The position numbers and the translations under genes were made by a program. DNA of 64,000 nt from Agrocybe praecox (taxonomy: Eukaryota; Basidiomycota; Agaricomycetes; Agaricales; Agrocybaceae). Every line of letters begins with the position of its first letter. Within the stretch, counting starts at the first letter, position 1. The DNA lies in assembly GCA_964017145.1 (NCBI GenBank), contig OZ024842.1, forward strand, positions 682,001 to 746,000, read 5' to 3'. The notes beneath the pieces are model-generated. The model had not been told where the DNA came from, did not search any database, and was given only the letters and a program-made list of their open reading frames with translations. Of this stretch, positions 24,015-36,048 are shown piece by piece.

Positions 24015-24370
24015 GATGATGACAGAAAGGGATCGTCAAGGTAGAAAGTTAAAGGAAGAAAATCGAACGCGGAGTCGTATCTAATATGCACTGATCGGAG
24101 GAAAAGATTTTTTATTCCTTCTTTATCAGGCATCTCGGCTCCTTCCATTTCAGGATCATTCGAGACTGTTCCACAACATTCGTGATTCTCCTAATCCGGA
24201 TTCATATGTATGTGTCCACTATGTTACAGACAAAAAAATGTTCGAAAACATTGTGTACAGCAAGTGTCCAAGGAAAACGTCAAAACAAATAAATGTATAT
24301 AAAAAAGGTCCCTGTTGCATGTTGAAAGCAATTTGAAAGCGACGAGTGAATGAGAAAAAAATAAAGTCAT
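24015..24370. other. Hsp110 promoter and downstream flank of the membrane-protein gene
   Basis: This short intergenic region separates the Hsp110 start codon from the stop codon of the next minus-strand gene at 24371. It holds the heat shock element at 24159-24181 and an AT-rich part near 24230-24310. Confidence 0.45.
24159..24181 (-). promoter_or_regulatory. Step-type heat shock element upstream of Hsp110
   Basis: Read on the plus strand, three TTC blocks follow each other with exactly seven bases between them (TTC-GAGACTG-TTC-CACAACA-TTC). This is the known step-type arrangement of heat shock factor binding sites, three 5-bp units separated by 5-bp gaps. It lies about 145-167 bp upstream of the Hsp110 start codon, where Hsf1 would be expected to act. 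Confidence 0.6.
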
Positions 24371-27289
24371 TCAGCCAACCCCGCCATAGCCTGCGCCTCG
24401 TACCGGTCCAGCATAAAATGCGCCAGCGTCATTTCTGGGAGTCCCGCTCCTAGAGTGTTGAGGCTGCATCGGCGTCTCGGGCATATAGAAACTGCCAGTG
24501 TCGTCCGAAAGTCCCCTGTGATGTGTCGCGTACGGGTCTTCGTACAAATTCAATGGCGAAAATGATCTGACCAGAGCTAAACCCGAATTACTCGAGCTGC
24601 TGGATCCAGAATGTCCATGCGAGTGCAAGAAGTTCTGCTGGGTCGGTGTAGATCGTAAAGGGTCGTTCGAAGGTCCTGATGTAAATACAGTTTGCGCCGA
24701 ATAAGGCGGATGTTGATGTTGTGGATCATTAGACATCGAGCGAACGTGGTTTGTTCCAATGCTTGTTGAGCTGTTGCCATGTGAGGACCCAGACACCTGA
24801 AGAGCAGACTGGGACGCCGATCTTCCGTGATTCTGACTGTTGTGACTTTGGCTGTAGGAGTTCGCGGGGGACGGGAGTGGTCGCGTATTAAATGAATTGG
24901 TGCTATCAACCGACCCGCTTCGCTGAGGTAGAGGCCAGGAGGACGTTGATGCAGGCGGCTGTGGCTGGATTTGCCTCTGTGTTTGGTCAGTTGCAGTGCT
25001 AGAAGGTGCAGCTGCACTGGTAGGATTTTGGTTTAATGGTCTGCTACGTTGTAGACCTTCAGGTCGTCTTGAAGAACCAATAACTGCGCTAGAGTCGAGT
25101 CGAACGTCTTCCCGTATGGGTGCCATATTAAACCTATTTGTATTTGGAGGGCTAATTGCTTCAGCGCTACCTGGCATCGTCCTCCTCAGTGGTGTACGAC
25201 CAGACACCGGAGGTATGGGCGCAGCTATATTTGGAACAGGCGGGACGGGAGGAGGCGGTAGGCGTGGTATAGGAGGGGCGGTTAATCCAGAGTCGGGCTG
25301 AGAGAATCATACGAAATTTCAGTAAGCAATACATCCCGGCGTACAAGACGAAAACGAAATACCGATTGTAAACTATCACCTGTATACCTGCGGGACGCTG
25401 TGCTAACAGAGGGCGATACGATTTTGATATGCGAATTGACCGATACCGACCCGACCGCACTCCTTGATTCAGATCCATGACCATCATCATCGTTCCCAAT
25501 ATTCATGACACTGTTCTCCCTGTCCATCCTCGAGATAAGGTTCGTTGATTCATTATCATCAAACGAACCCGAGTGGGAATGTGGTCCGCCCAGGTCATGG
25601 AAGCTACTCTCGCCATCATCTTCATGGATGGGGTCGATTTCAGTGCCAGTCATCGTATCAACACGACTCTTATTGGCATGCATCGTCTTCATCGCGCCAG
25701 TTGCAGAGAACGAGCTACCAGTGATAGAAGTCGACCTCGAAGCAATCGATCCAGGGCCATCGATGTTGAAGTCCTTCTGCGGACGCACATTCCTCACTGC
25801 CACTGGCGTCTTCCTGAGGAAATGCGGTAATCGAATGCCTCCCTTCGGTAACCAGGCCTGAATCGTCCCCGAACTCACGTCAGTGCTGTTCGGCGTGATC
25901 GTTCCCAAGTCATTGCTCGAATTGCTCTGACTTCGCATGGGGGTGGCGGTGAATGGTTTGTGCGCTTCCGGGCCAAAGGGGTACATCGCGGCCAGAGCTT
26001 GAGAAGGCGGGCGACCGCTATCTCGCGCGTGGCTTTGTCTCGGGGAATCATTACCATCGTCAGACCCTCCATAGGATGGAACGGAGGGATGGCCAGGCTC
26101 GGTGGATTCCCGATTATTTCGTCTCGCATTGTCAATGATGAAAGATGTAGGGCGATGAGCATGTGGATGGCGGACGCTGTCGGCGGGTGTGACATTCTGG
26201 GTAGACACTCTGGAAGGCGGTGGGTCTATTTCCCACCCTTCGCCCATGGATGGCTCGAAAGTCCTGACTCTTGTGCTGTATGGAAGCAATGCTGATATGT
26301 TGGGCCTCCATCGAATAGTAGTAGGACCCTTTCGGCGAATCTTCATAGCGAGGAGTGTGATTAAGACTGCGACAATTCCTGCGACAATTGGAAGCACAAT
26401 TTGAAAGATTGACCATTGTTTTCTCTGAGCAAGCTGCACTACTTTGTTTCCAAGATAAAGCTAAGTAGAAACATCGACAAAACATCATTGGAAAATTACG
26501 CACCTGCGACCGCTTGTTGCAAGTCAAAAGCCGCATTCCCCGGTACCATTAATTTTCCCCATTCTGGAACCTGGATCCCGAGAGCCCCATTCTGCGTCGT
26601 CATTGCTTCACTTTTGGATAAATCGACAGAAGCATCGGTGCACGTCTTGGTCCAGGCACCAAACATCGGTAAAGTATTGTTCCCACTGGCATAAGAACAA
26701 GCCGACCAGATGTTGAAGTAGACATTATTGCTAAGAAACGGATGCGGTTGGGTTTAGTGGTGGAAAGAAATGGCATGAGATCGCGGACCAACCATGTACA
26801 TACGGTGGGGAGAGGAGATGAATCTGTGTTACCCGTCGTTGAGTCGCAGTCGTCCACGTCAACAGTGGTTAACATTACTTACCGAGTCCAGGAGTTGGCA
26901 ATGTACTGCATTTTTCGTGCACTGTTCCTCTTAGTTGACACGCAGACTGACCATCGGTCCCCTTCAACTGCAGCGCACAATTAGCCCTCCGAGCATTCAC
27001 TATGGTAACATAATTGAAGCGCACCACATCAAATCTTCCAGCCTGGGTACAACCAATGCAGGGCCAAACGTGGAAGGCACGAAAGACAGGCGCCAGACAG
27101 CACAAAAATGTAAGGGAAGCGTGATTGTGAAAAGATTACGTTTCATTAGTAAATGTAAATCCCAATTGGAAGTAACTAGCGTATGGGACTTACCTGATCC
27201 TGAGCGAGAGAGCCAAATGGTTGGAAAACGCCTAGCAAGATGACAAGGAATGCTAGTGGCACTCTTTGTTGAAAATCAACCGTAATCAT
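24371..27289 (-). CDS. Single-pass membrane protein with cysteine-bearing ectodomain and long cytosolic tail
   Basis: Six exons, 27289-27194, 27042-26883, 26823-26793, 26730-26504, about 26438-25363 and 25297-24371, code for about 838 residues. Residues 1-29 are a signal peptide, with LAFLVILLGVFQPFGSLA. The ectodomain of roughly 150 residues has paired cysteines (CALQLKGTDGQSACQL, VCTCNNVYFNIWSAC, WTKTCTD). A membrane helix follows, FQIVLPIVAGIVAVLITLLA, then basic KIRRKG. The cytosolic tail of about 600 residues is Ser/Pro-rich, with PPIPRLPPPPVPPVP. I know this layout from many uncharacterised agaricomycete proteins; a surface sensor or wall-anchored receptor is plausible by architecture only. 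The acceptor of exon 5 is ambiguous by 3 nt (26438 or 26441). Exon 3 is only 31 nt. Confidence 0.7.
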
Positions 27290-28605
27290 TACATGCAAAC
27301 CACCGGTGAGAAGGAAGAAGAGATGTGGGCTACCCGAGATAGATCGACGGAGTTGGTTGCCTGTGCGCACACCACCCATGTACATATTTACTTTGTGCCT
27401 TGGGAAATTGACATCTGATCTTTCTGTCAGTATTTTTACCGAACATTCCGTAATGGCTGAGCCAACAGTCCACATCCCAAGCCTGTAGAGAGATAAATTT
27501 ATATGTTCGGTTCAGGCCACGCATTCACATTTACAATCTCTCAACGGCGGTTCAGAATGACACTGCTCACTCAGTGAGGTACTTTCTCTCACCTTGACTT
27601 TTCCCATGCTCGGATCGATCTATCAGCGATTCTCTCATAACTTGTGTCATAGCCATTCATGGTACCGTGAACAAAACGTGTTTTGCGGGTCCAAATTGCG
27701 AAAATGCACATGTGGTATATGTCAGATGTCTTCTCCTCCACTCTTAGAGGAACACATCAAGTTGGGATTCTTCTCTCGGCCATCGGGGGTCGGGAAGAGA
27801 AAAGGGTTTGGTCTAATTCTGGATTAGTCCGGGATCTAAAGTACACCCGTTCGGCCCGACATCTCGGCTCGGGTTCGGAGTACTAATCTTCGCCGTTGGC
27901 CGTCCGTAAAGTCATAGAGCGCTTACTCTCTCTAGATCAACTCTTTCGCAGGAATCAACCAGATGGGTGATTAAGGGTCTGAGTATATAAATAATAATGA
28001 TATATATTTTAGTCAGTCTGCTTGGCCTATCGAGCTCAGATAGCTAAGCGCCCGTAAAAATAGTAGTGGCTAGCCACTATCGGGACTTTCCCTAATTTCA
28101 AGCAAGTCACCTTATTCATACTATTTTATCCTTGTAAGACAATTCACTGTTTTATTTATACATAGATCTCAAATTCAATGGCCATCATGTTTCCAAAACA
28201 TCCTTTAGTATAACTTTTTCATCATGACATCTAAACAATTCTCTCCGGAAGCTAGAGGAAGTCCCGGTGTTCTGTTATTTTCCGTTTCTATTAGAGGCAT
28301 TTTATGTATAGCTCATGGGAAGAAGATCGTAGTATAACTGTTATCCGTAAATGGATGATAGATGAACGGGAAACGTTTACCCGATGTGGTTCATTAAATG
28401 CTAATTATGGAAACCCTGTGTGTATTCTTAACGAAGTCTCTGGTCAGTGGGTGTTGGTGGCGTAATGATATAACCAGTTCTTGAACATTCTTCGTCAAGT
28501 CTCTTTCAGTCCTAGACCATTGTGAGCTTGGTATCTTTTCTATTCTGTAAGCATTATACTTAGTTTCAACTTCGAGTCACATTGGAAACATATTACAACC
28601 CGATC
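27290..28605. other. Intergenic region, no gene seen
   Basis: This holds the promoter of the membrane-protein gene at its left end. An AT-rich patch with TATATATTTT lies near 28000-28012. Open frames at 27594-27886 have no domain signature. No tRNA or repeat is recognised. Confidence 0.35.
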
Positions 28606-29565
28606 AATTCCCGCTGAACTCGAAAGGAAGATATTTGAACAAACTGCGTTAGAATCTTTAAACTCCCTCCCTATGATTATACTCGTGGCGCACCGCTTCA
28701 GGATCTGGTACGCCACCCCATAGCCGTTGCATGAATTCGAAGTTGATCAGTAAAATGATTCCGGTAAGGTTTGAACCGGAAATTTACCGTATAATCAAGA
28801 GGACGGGAAATCTCTGGAGGTCACCCAATCTCAGCAAACAAAACATATCTGAAGTTCAAGGAAGCTCAGTGGGTTTGAGTTTCGTGACTTGGGGATTGGA
28901 TATACAGCGCATACAACAATTCGGACCATGGGTACATCATGCATTTATGCAAGACTTTCCATCTTCCTGAAACACTTCCCCAACGTATATGATCTAGCAA
29001 TTGACTCTGCATCTCGTGATTGCATCAGCTTAATCCCGCTCATCGAAAGACTAGCTCTTCGCAAATTTTGTTTCAACCCTAGTATCTTTTTCCCTAGCGG
29101 GCCACTCCAAAATCAAACCTTGGTTGTTCCTTTTGATCAGCCCATGTTTCACAGTCTCACGCAGCTCGAAATTGGCTGCACCCCCGTAGAAATGCACGAC
29201 TGGGACTTTAAGCAGCTAGAATCACTTCGTTCTCTCCTGTGCGTAGAATTCAGAACCCAATGGTCTTATGGTATCGAAAGGAGAACTCCGGTGGTTTTTT
29301 TTAACTCCTTGTTTATTCTCCGCTGTGGCGAACCATATGGTGGAGATTTACATACATGTAGAGCTCCGGTGGTTGATATTATCCTTTAGCGCTGCAGAAG
29401 CCCTGGTATTGGAGCTGGTGTAGACGAACTACTATCAATGGAGGGGGCTGCTTTTTTGTCGAGTCGCGCACCACAGATATTACATTCGACGGTGATTGGG
29501 AGACAGGAAGAGATGCAGAAAAATCTTTTTGGAAGATCGCACAAAGACAACACCGTATGTTGCGG
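28606..29565 (+). pseudogene. Decayed paralogue of the F-box-like gene at 11277
   Basis: The plus strand carries collinear fragments in different frames. IPAELERKIFEQTALESLNS and VAHRFRIWYATP are near 28606-28720, FGPWVHHAF near 28920, FLKHFPNVYDLAIDSASRD with HSLTQLEIGCTP at about 28970-29200, and DITFDGDWETGRDAEKSFW near 29475-29540. They correspond in order to LPMDLEREIFEAT, VCHRVRQW, GPFVKHLYIG, LLSGCPNLIDFAF, SITHLDITML and TIEDWEKTAKG of the 11277 gene. Stops and frame changes separate them, including one right after the F-box-like part, so this copy is inactive. Confidence 0.6.
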
Positions 29566-30214
29566 AATTGTTAGAATTTGGTTTTGGGAAGTAAGTGTAA
29601 GGCTGCCGCCTCACAGCCTTGTTTGCGCATGTTTGACGACACGCATATACATGCGCGTCGCCCCTTTCTTTCTTTCTTTAGCTTACGCTCACCTTCTGTG
29701 GCTTTCTTTCCGTACTCAACACGACGCGTCTTGGTCCTGTTCTCTCTGGTTCTTTCTCATCTGAGTGTTTTCCGCCTGTCGAAAGATAGCGGTTTTCCAG
29801 TAAGCCCCGATTAGCGGGGACATAGACAAAGACTGGGTCAATCTACAACCGATAATGCAGCACTTGTCGGAGTTCCGTTTCATTACGAGTTATTACCTCG
29901 AGTAATTTTGAAAATTGCAATGACTCAAGTATAGTGCAAGAACAAAATAGAGTGAAGAAAAAAAGAAAATTATTTGTGGATGAGGTAGAGCACTACTGTA
30001 CAAAGTATAGACTGCAGTACGCACGTACATCTAGTCGTACTTGCTACACTACTACCCGCAGGGCACTTTAGTTGTGCCACTGACGAGGAGGACAGGATGG
30101 AGATGGAGATGGAAAATCATCGGCGAGGGGTGTATAAGCACAGAGGATATCGATAAGGAATAACTTTGGCACAGTCTTTGCTTTATCTTTACGATTTCGT
30201 CAGTCAACGAATGT
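29566..30214. other. Intergenic region, 3' flank of the sugar transporter
   Basis: No gene is recognised. The sequence contains a pyrimidine-rich part near 29660-29780. The right end is the probable 3' untranslated region of the minus-strand transporter gene. Confidence 0.35.
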
Positions 30215-33200
30215 TCAGTCGATGCGTTTCTCGTCAATCTTTTCGTTACTGCCGTTGCTGCTTCCATCGTGTGGTTGGGTACCGGCTTGAATGTGTGCGT
30301 TCTCGGTAATCATAGCGACTGTGTCTTCTCCATCGAAGAGCCTGGAAAGACCGGAGTCAGTAAATGAATACTAAAGTCCCCCTTGGAAGGGGCTTTTTCT
30401 ATATATAAAAACGTACGCAGCGGTTTCCTCGAGCGACAGCTGAGAAAGGTCGGATAAATGTCAGCGGTGTGCATGGAAAAAAGGAAGGATTGAGGTGAGA
30501 ACTCACCCCTCTGGTCTCAATGATGAAATAGTAGCAGAAGACTACCTCGAATGCGAGGAAGGCAATGTACACCATCTGAAAAGGCAATCAACTCGAGGCG
30601 ATTTATAGCAGATGAGAAAAACATACGTAGTATTTCCATCCAAGGTGTGCGAGTGCAATGGGATTCACATATTGGTTGAAGATCAGGGACAAAGAGATGG
30701 AGAAGTTGAACACGGTGAAACCCTTTGCACGAAGAGCGTACGGAAGAATCTCGACGGTATATCTTAAAGAGGTGAATACCATCAACATCAATATCTATCG
30801 CAGAAGCATAAGATACGCACGATACGATCAACGGAGTGAAGGCGAGCTAAAGAACACATCGGAATCAGATAAGTGGAGATAAAAGGAAGAAACTCAGTTC
30901 AATGACTTACATCATCTAAATGAATTAACGTCAGCAAAAGGTTGGTGGAATTGTGATAGGGAGTAATAATGAGTAGTACTTACAGAAACCGTAGAAGAGG
31001 ACTGAAGAAAAGCAGATCAACGAACGTCAGCGTCGGGTGTAAACAAAAGGTTAAATAATGACGTACAAATCATGGCAATGACAGTGTGTGCAGCGCCTTT
31101 CCTCGTGTTGTCTTGAGCGTAGAGGGACACACAAACGCTTTGCAACGTCCAGAAAATCAACATGCCAATCGTGGATGTCATGAATAGACGTCTTCGTCCA
31201 ACCCTCTCGCAGAGGAATCCGGCGGCGATAGCGACAATGAAGTTGAAGATGTTGAGAATACCATTCTGTAAGAAAGGGGTTAGCTATTGGCCTACATAAA
31301 ATAGAAAGGGGTTTACTTACGATGAGGAGTTGGGTGCTGTTGTCAGTGACTATGAAAAGAATAGACTGAGCAAAATGAGAAAGAAGAATGGGGAAAGAAA
31401 CTCACTGCCGATACTGATAAACACCTTGTTGAGGTCTGTATAGTAAATGTATAAATTATCAGCGATGTTATCGCACAAGAAATATAAGATATATTTACAG
31501 TAAGAGCTGTCAAAAGACCCAATAAGCAACCGCTGAGCCCCAAGCAGTTAGATAAGTAAACACTTACACAAGACCGTTCCCTGACCACTGAGAGAAGAAT
31601 GCAATGGCAATGATGATGCGCATGCGACGACGGTTTCCGGGAGACTTGAAGAGAGCAGTCCATCCAATGTTAGCAGCAACATCGCGATCGAAGGCAATGG
31701 CAGCTTTGATTTCTTCAAATTCGTATTGCACAAGGGGGTCGGCCCTATTATTTTTGGGTTGAGTTATAAATTGAACCTATACGGAAACATTTGTATAGCT
31801 ACTTACTGGTTGCCGTCTGCGTGGTAGTAGGCTAACGTTTTCAGCGCCTCGCTTTCTCTAGAGAAAGGAATATCAGAAACGTTATAAGCGTTGCGAAAAT
31901 TTTAATTTATTCACCTTCCCTTGCTAACGAGGAAACGTGGCGATTCGGGCACGAGCCAGATGAGGAAGACCTGGATAACAGATGGAAGGCCTTGCAAAGC
32001 GGAGGGGATACGCCAGGCCCAGTTGTTGTTGAGGCGGAAAGTACCAAAAGTCTATTTTAAAAAATAAGTCCAAGTTGAAAGTCAAGTCGGGTTGCCCATG
32101 GAGCAACAGAATAAAGGAGCACTAACCGTCCACGCCGCACTAAAATCCAGATACGGAGGCAATAAGTATGGCCGCTACCACAGGAGAGCTGACGAGGAGA
32201 AAAAAAGTACACACATTATACTTCCGAGATACCTAATTTTAGAGCAAAGATAGTGTGATCAGCGTTCTTTGTTGTAGTGACGCGAATCATATGGTTTAAA
32301 GCAAATTGGGCACATTTACGTGTGCGGCTGCTTCTCCATCGAGGCACTGATAGGGGAGAAGGAACTTACCAGAGTGTGTTGTACATAGAAGTGGCTTGGG
32401 CGCGCTGGGTGGGATAGGCGATTTCGGTGACCAAAAGTGGGGCAGCAGCAGCCGCAAAAGTAAGACCGAAGCCAATTAGGAACCTATAGTAGAATTATGT
32501 GGTATGGGGATAAGATGTGGAATACGGGGAACATGTAAAAGTAGAGCATGAGAAAAAACGAAAATGAAATGAAGCGGGGGGCGGAACTCAGTATCATGTC
32601 GTTGCAATAATGGTTTATCCAAGGTGGAACGCACCGTGCACCAATGAACATCCCGAAAGAGTGGGAGACCGTCTGAAGAATGGTTCCTACAATCATGATA
32701 CATGCCCCGAAGAAAATAGTGGGTCGACGTCCGAAACCGTCTGCAGCGTAAGGGGCGAAAGGGTATGCGGCGAGAGAACCAATGTTCTATTTTGGATCTG
32801 AAGTTAAAAACTGCGGATTGCAAGACAGAATGGCATCGTACTTGAATAGCATTGAAGAGACCCAACTTAGAAGGCGCGCGATGCTTTAGTGTTATGTCAC
32901 CATGACCAGGGTCCAGTAACTCACCGTCCCACCATGTGGGCTGTTGAATTCGGTTTCCCATGCTTGGACACTTTGCAGACCGTCTAGTCGAAGCGAATAA
33001 GATGTGTGCAGGATAGTCTCAAACTCATAACGTACTCATCATACTGCCTGTTGAGAAATCATGAGACATGCATTGTATATGAACCAATGCGCTACTCACC
33101 ATCATATCCGTTCGTCGACGAGGTGATCAACCTTTTGAATAAAATCAGCGATTTTTCCCGTGGGACCTCTACATTCATACTAACAAGAGACAGATGCATG

Positions 33201-33358
33201 CATTGAGCATGAGCATCCCTGTAATAATTCTAAATCACCATCGAAACATGCTCGGCTCTTGGTAAACACTTACTCTTGTTCTTGTACCATACTTTGTGCT
33301 CTGTAATCAGATGTTGATATCCAGCACCTTGAGTCGATACAGCAGGACCTCCAGTCAT
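30215..33358 (-). CDS. MFS sugar transporter (hexose/lactose permease type) in 24 exons
   Basis: A proton-coupled or facilitative sugar porter of the plasma membrane. Exons: 33358-33274, 33218-33185, 33131-33100, 33047-33036, 32983-32925, 32883-32842, 32786-32635, 32483-32370, 32232-32215, 32139-32127, 32051-31915, 31857-31807, 31744-31568, 31506-31499, 31435-31406, 31349-31321, 31265-31067, 31001-30984, 30915-30911, 30846-30821, 30762-30627, 30575-30507, 30439-30417 and 30341-30215. The sum is 1596 nt, coding for 531 residues. Family motifs are intact: STNGYDGSMMNGLQSV, DGFGRRPT (loop 2-3), VPESPRFLVSKGR, GRRRLFMTS and FIIETRGLSLEETAALF. Twelve hydrophobic segments are readable. Exons of 5, 8, 12, 13, 18 and 18 nt are needed to keep the frame. 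The substrate cannot be read from sequence. Confidence 0.93.
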
Positions 33359-36048
33359 CTTGCAACGTCGAAAGAAAAGAACAGCGTATGGGAGGAAGGT
33401 GGAATAGCGAATTCTCAGCAGTGGCCTTTAAGAACCTTTTCGAGTTGTTTTCAAGTGGGGATGTCTCTGAACCGTGTTTGGAGCTAGGGTCCCAACAGGA
33501 GATACCCCGGAATATCCATTCAATGGACACTTGTATTTATAGCTCTAACGATAGAACCATTAAAATCCATAGAAGAATTTATAGGTACCATTCAAGATCG
33601 ACCTTTCATCTTCTCGTAACCCGCCTTGGAGCGCCGATTAACCGACCCAGAAGCCATGCTGCCAGCGCGGATAATACGAGATAGTCCAGCGAATATCCAG
33701 ATTTGGCAAAGGGGGTATAGAAACGCAGGGAGTACTATTCCTAGCAACCCGATGAAGGCCAGATTTACTTACGCGTGGTGTGAGAATTCCCTTGTACAGC
33801 GGGTATACATTATTTAACTTTTTCCCGCTCATACTTAGACGATGCGAACGCAGACAAGAGCGACAGATCCGGGATTTTTCCAGAAGAAATAGCATGAGTG
33901 ACCGCCATGATATAAATATCACAGCACCCGTGCGATATGGTATGCCATTTTCAAGGAATTTTCAAGTCAACTGGCTGAGGGGGGAATCGAAAGAAATGAC
34001 ATGATGGATCAAGGTGAACATTAATATTGAAAAATTACCCATCAATAGGCTCAGGGCTCGTGGGAAATGATTGGCAGTACAAATAATGAAAAGCACTGCA
34101 TATCACGTGAACCGTGGGCGCCTAGTACGCCAAATTTACACAAGACGTCACCGCGTCGCCACCACTGTAATTTGTTCCATTACCACCAACCAACATTCAA
34201 AACCTGATTTTTCATGCTATGTATGAAAACACTTCTGGTATGGGCTGAACGAGATCCTTAGTATCGTGTTGATAAGCTCCAAATATAGCGACTTTTTGGA
34301 AGCGGTCTTGTGGCGGCGGTCCCGCGGTGCTCACGAAATGGTGTACCTAACACTTGACATCGACCTTCCCATGAGAATATGCCTCGCGACATATGTTTCT
34401 CACTTCAGGGCCAGCACTTCTATACACTCATGTCCGACGTGAAATGCCTTCTATAGCATTCATTGTGTTCGAGGTACTCAGCACATATAGGGATTCAACA
34501 GGTCTAGAGGCCCGGTGATCTAGTATGTCCTAGAGTACGTGCTTTTTATAGCGCATATATGAAGTTTCCTTGAACCCACGAGCATTATTTCCGTGCTTCA
34601 GCAGTCGCTTTCGACCGAAGAGTTCCTCGCATGTGACCTCATCATGGACGGAATACTCCTAGTTATGACGACAACTTTGTTCTCCAGAGAAAATATTTTC
34701 ACGGGCGGCCTATAAGATCAAGAGATTCGGGAATTTGGTAAGTTGTATGACCTCGACTCTCAATTAACGCTTGCCAAGTGACCGACACAATTCATCTTGG
34801 CTAGAACCGGTGGAGCTAACGGTTGAACGCTCTCGGTTCCATCGATGTCGCGACTATATATAACACTTACATGCGAAGTTTTTACCGACGAAATACCCAG
34901 AAGTAACAGAAGTCGTAGAACCTTCGAATCTTGAGCTGCTCATTCATTTCCGACTTTGTGCCGCTTTGATGGTATCTGGATGTCTACCGGCCAACCCTTT
35001 GGAGCTGCCTGGAAATCAGGATTGGAGAGCATTAACACCACCAATTGACCCCTCGAATGTGTTATGTTGGTGACTGGATCAACGAATAACTTTGCCTATG
35101 TCAAGTGATTGCACTCAAAAGGATGTCCTTTATATTTGTCACTCAAGCCTCAGGGGTTTACCTTATCTAATTCAGATTCTTTTAACTCTTTCCTTCAATG
35201 GGACATTCTTGACACGGAGATTTGAATAGGGTGACATAGGGCTTTAGCGGCCAAATGCGATCTCACAATCGCTTTCTCGGCTACTCTCGAAGGAGGTCCA
35301 TATTTATTCTGGGAATAGAGGTGAGTGTGTACGGTTACAATCGGAAGAGCAATAACCTACATTGAGCCTTACTTGTATAGTTGATTGCGAAACATAGTTC
35401 TATCGTATGTCTTGTGTGTCTAACCGGCCAGTTGCCTGGAACGTTCGACCTACCCCGACGATGGCATCTTCTCTGCACTGCGCACCACATGCAGTCAATA
35501 AAATGCACTTTGCATAGGATAGTGATTATGAAAAACTCACCATTCTAATTTCTGCCATGTTCCATTCCCGTTATGGACGAAATTGCATTCCGCGCAATAT
35601 TTATTCACTTTGCTTTCATCTTCAGCTCTTCTATAATGCAAAAGGGGCTGCGCTTGCGGAACGTACTATGTTTTCAACGGGAACGAGTCAAGATACCCCA
35701 TATTACCTGAACTGCCTAGTGATAAAATTGTCCTGCATGATCATTCCGGTCAAGGCTGGACTGGAACATAGCAGGAAAAGAGAACAAGCTGGGCTACTTT
35801 AGCCTTGGTCCGGCGAAAGATGGCCTGATGAGAGCTGATCGGTAATGCTTTCGTGTGAAAAGCGACATGGTCGTTGTCTGCACGTGCTGGTGTACAGCTC
35901 AGCTGATGTTATACCGTAACTTCGACATTGACCTTAGATTTAACCACCCCGCTCTCCGTCTCTGCCTCGTGGTTTAACCCTTCACAAGCCCATCTAAAGG
36001 GCTCATTGGCGTCTTTCCCTTCCCTTTGCTTCTTTCTCGTTGACCACC
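33359..36048. other. 2.7-kb intergenic region between divergent genes
   Basis: This holds the promoters of the sugar transporter (leftward) and the aminopeptidase (rightward). Open frames such as 35557-35802 have no domain signature and no convincing splice context. I see no repeat or RNA gene. Confidence 0.35.
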
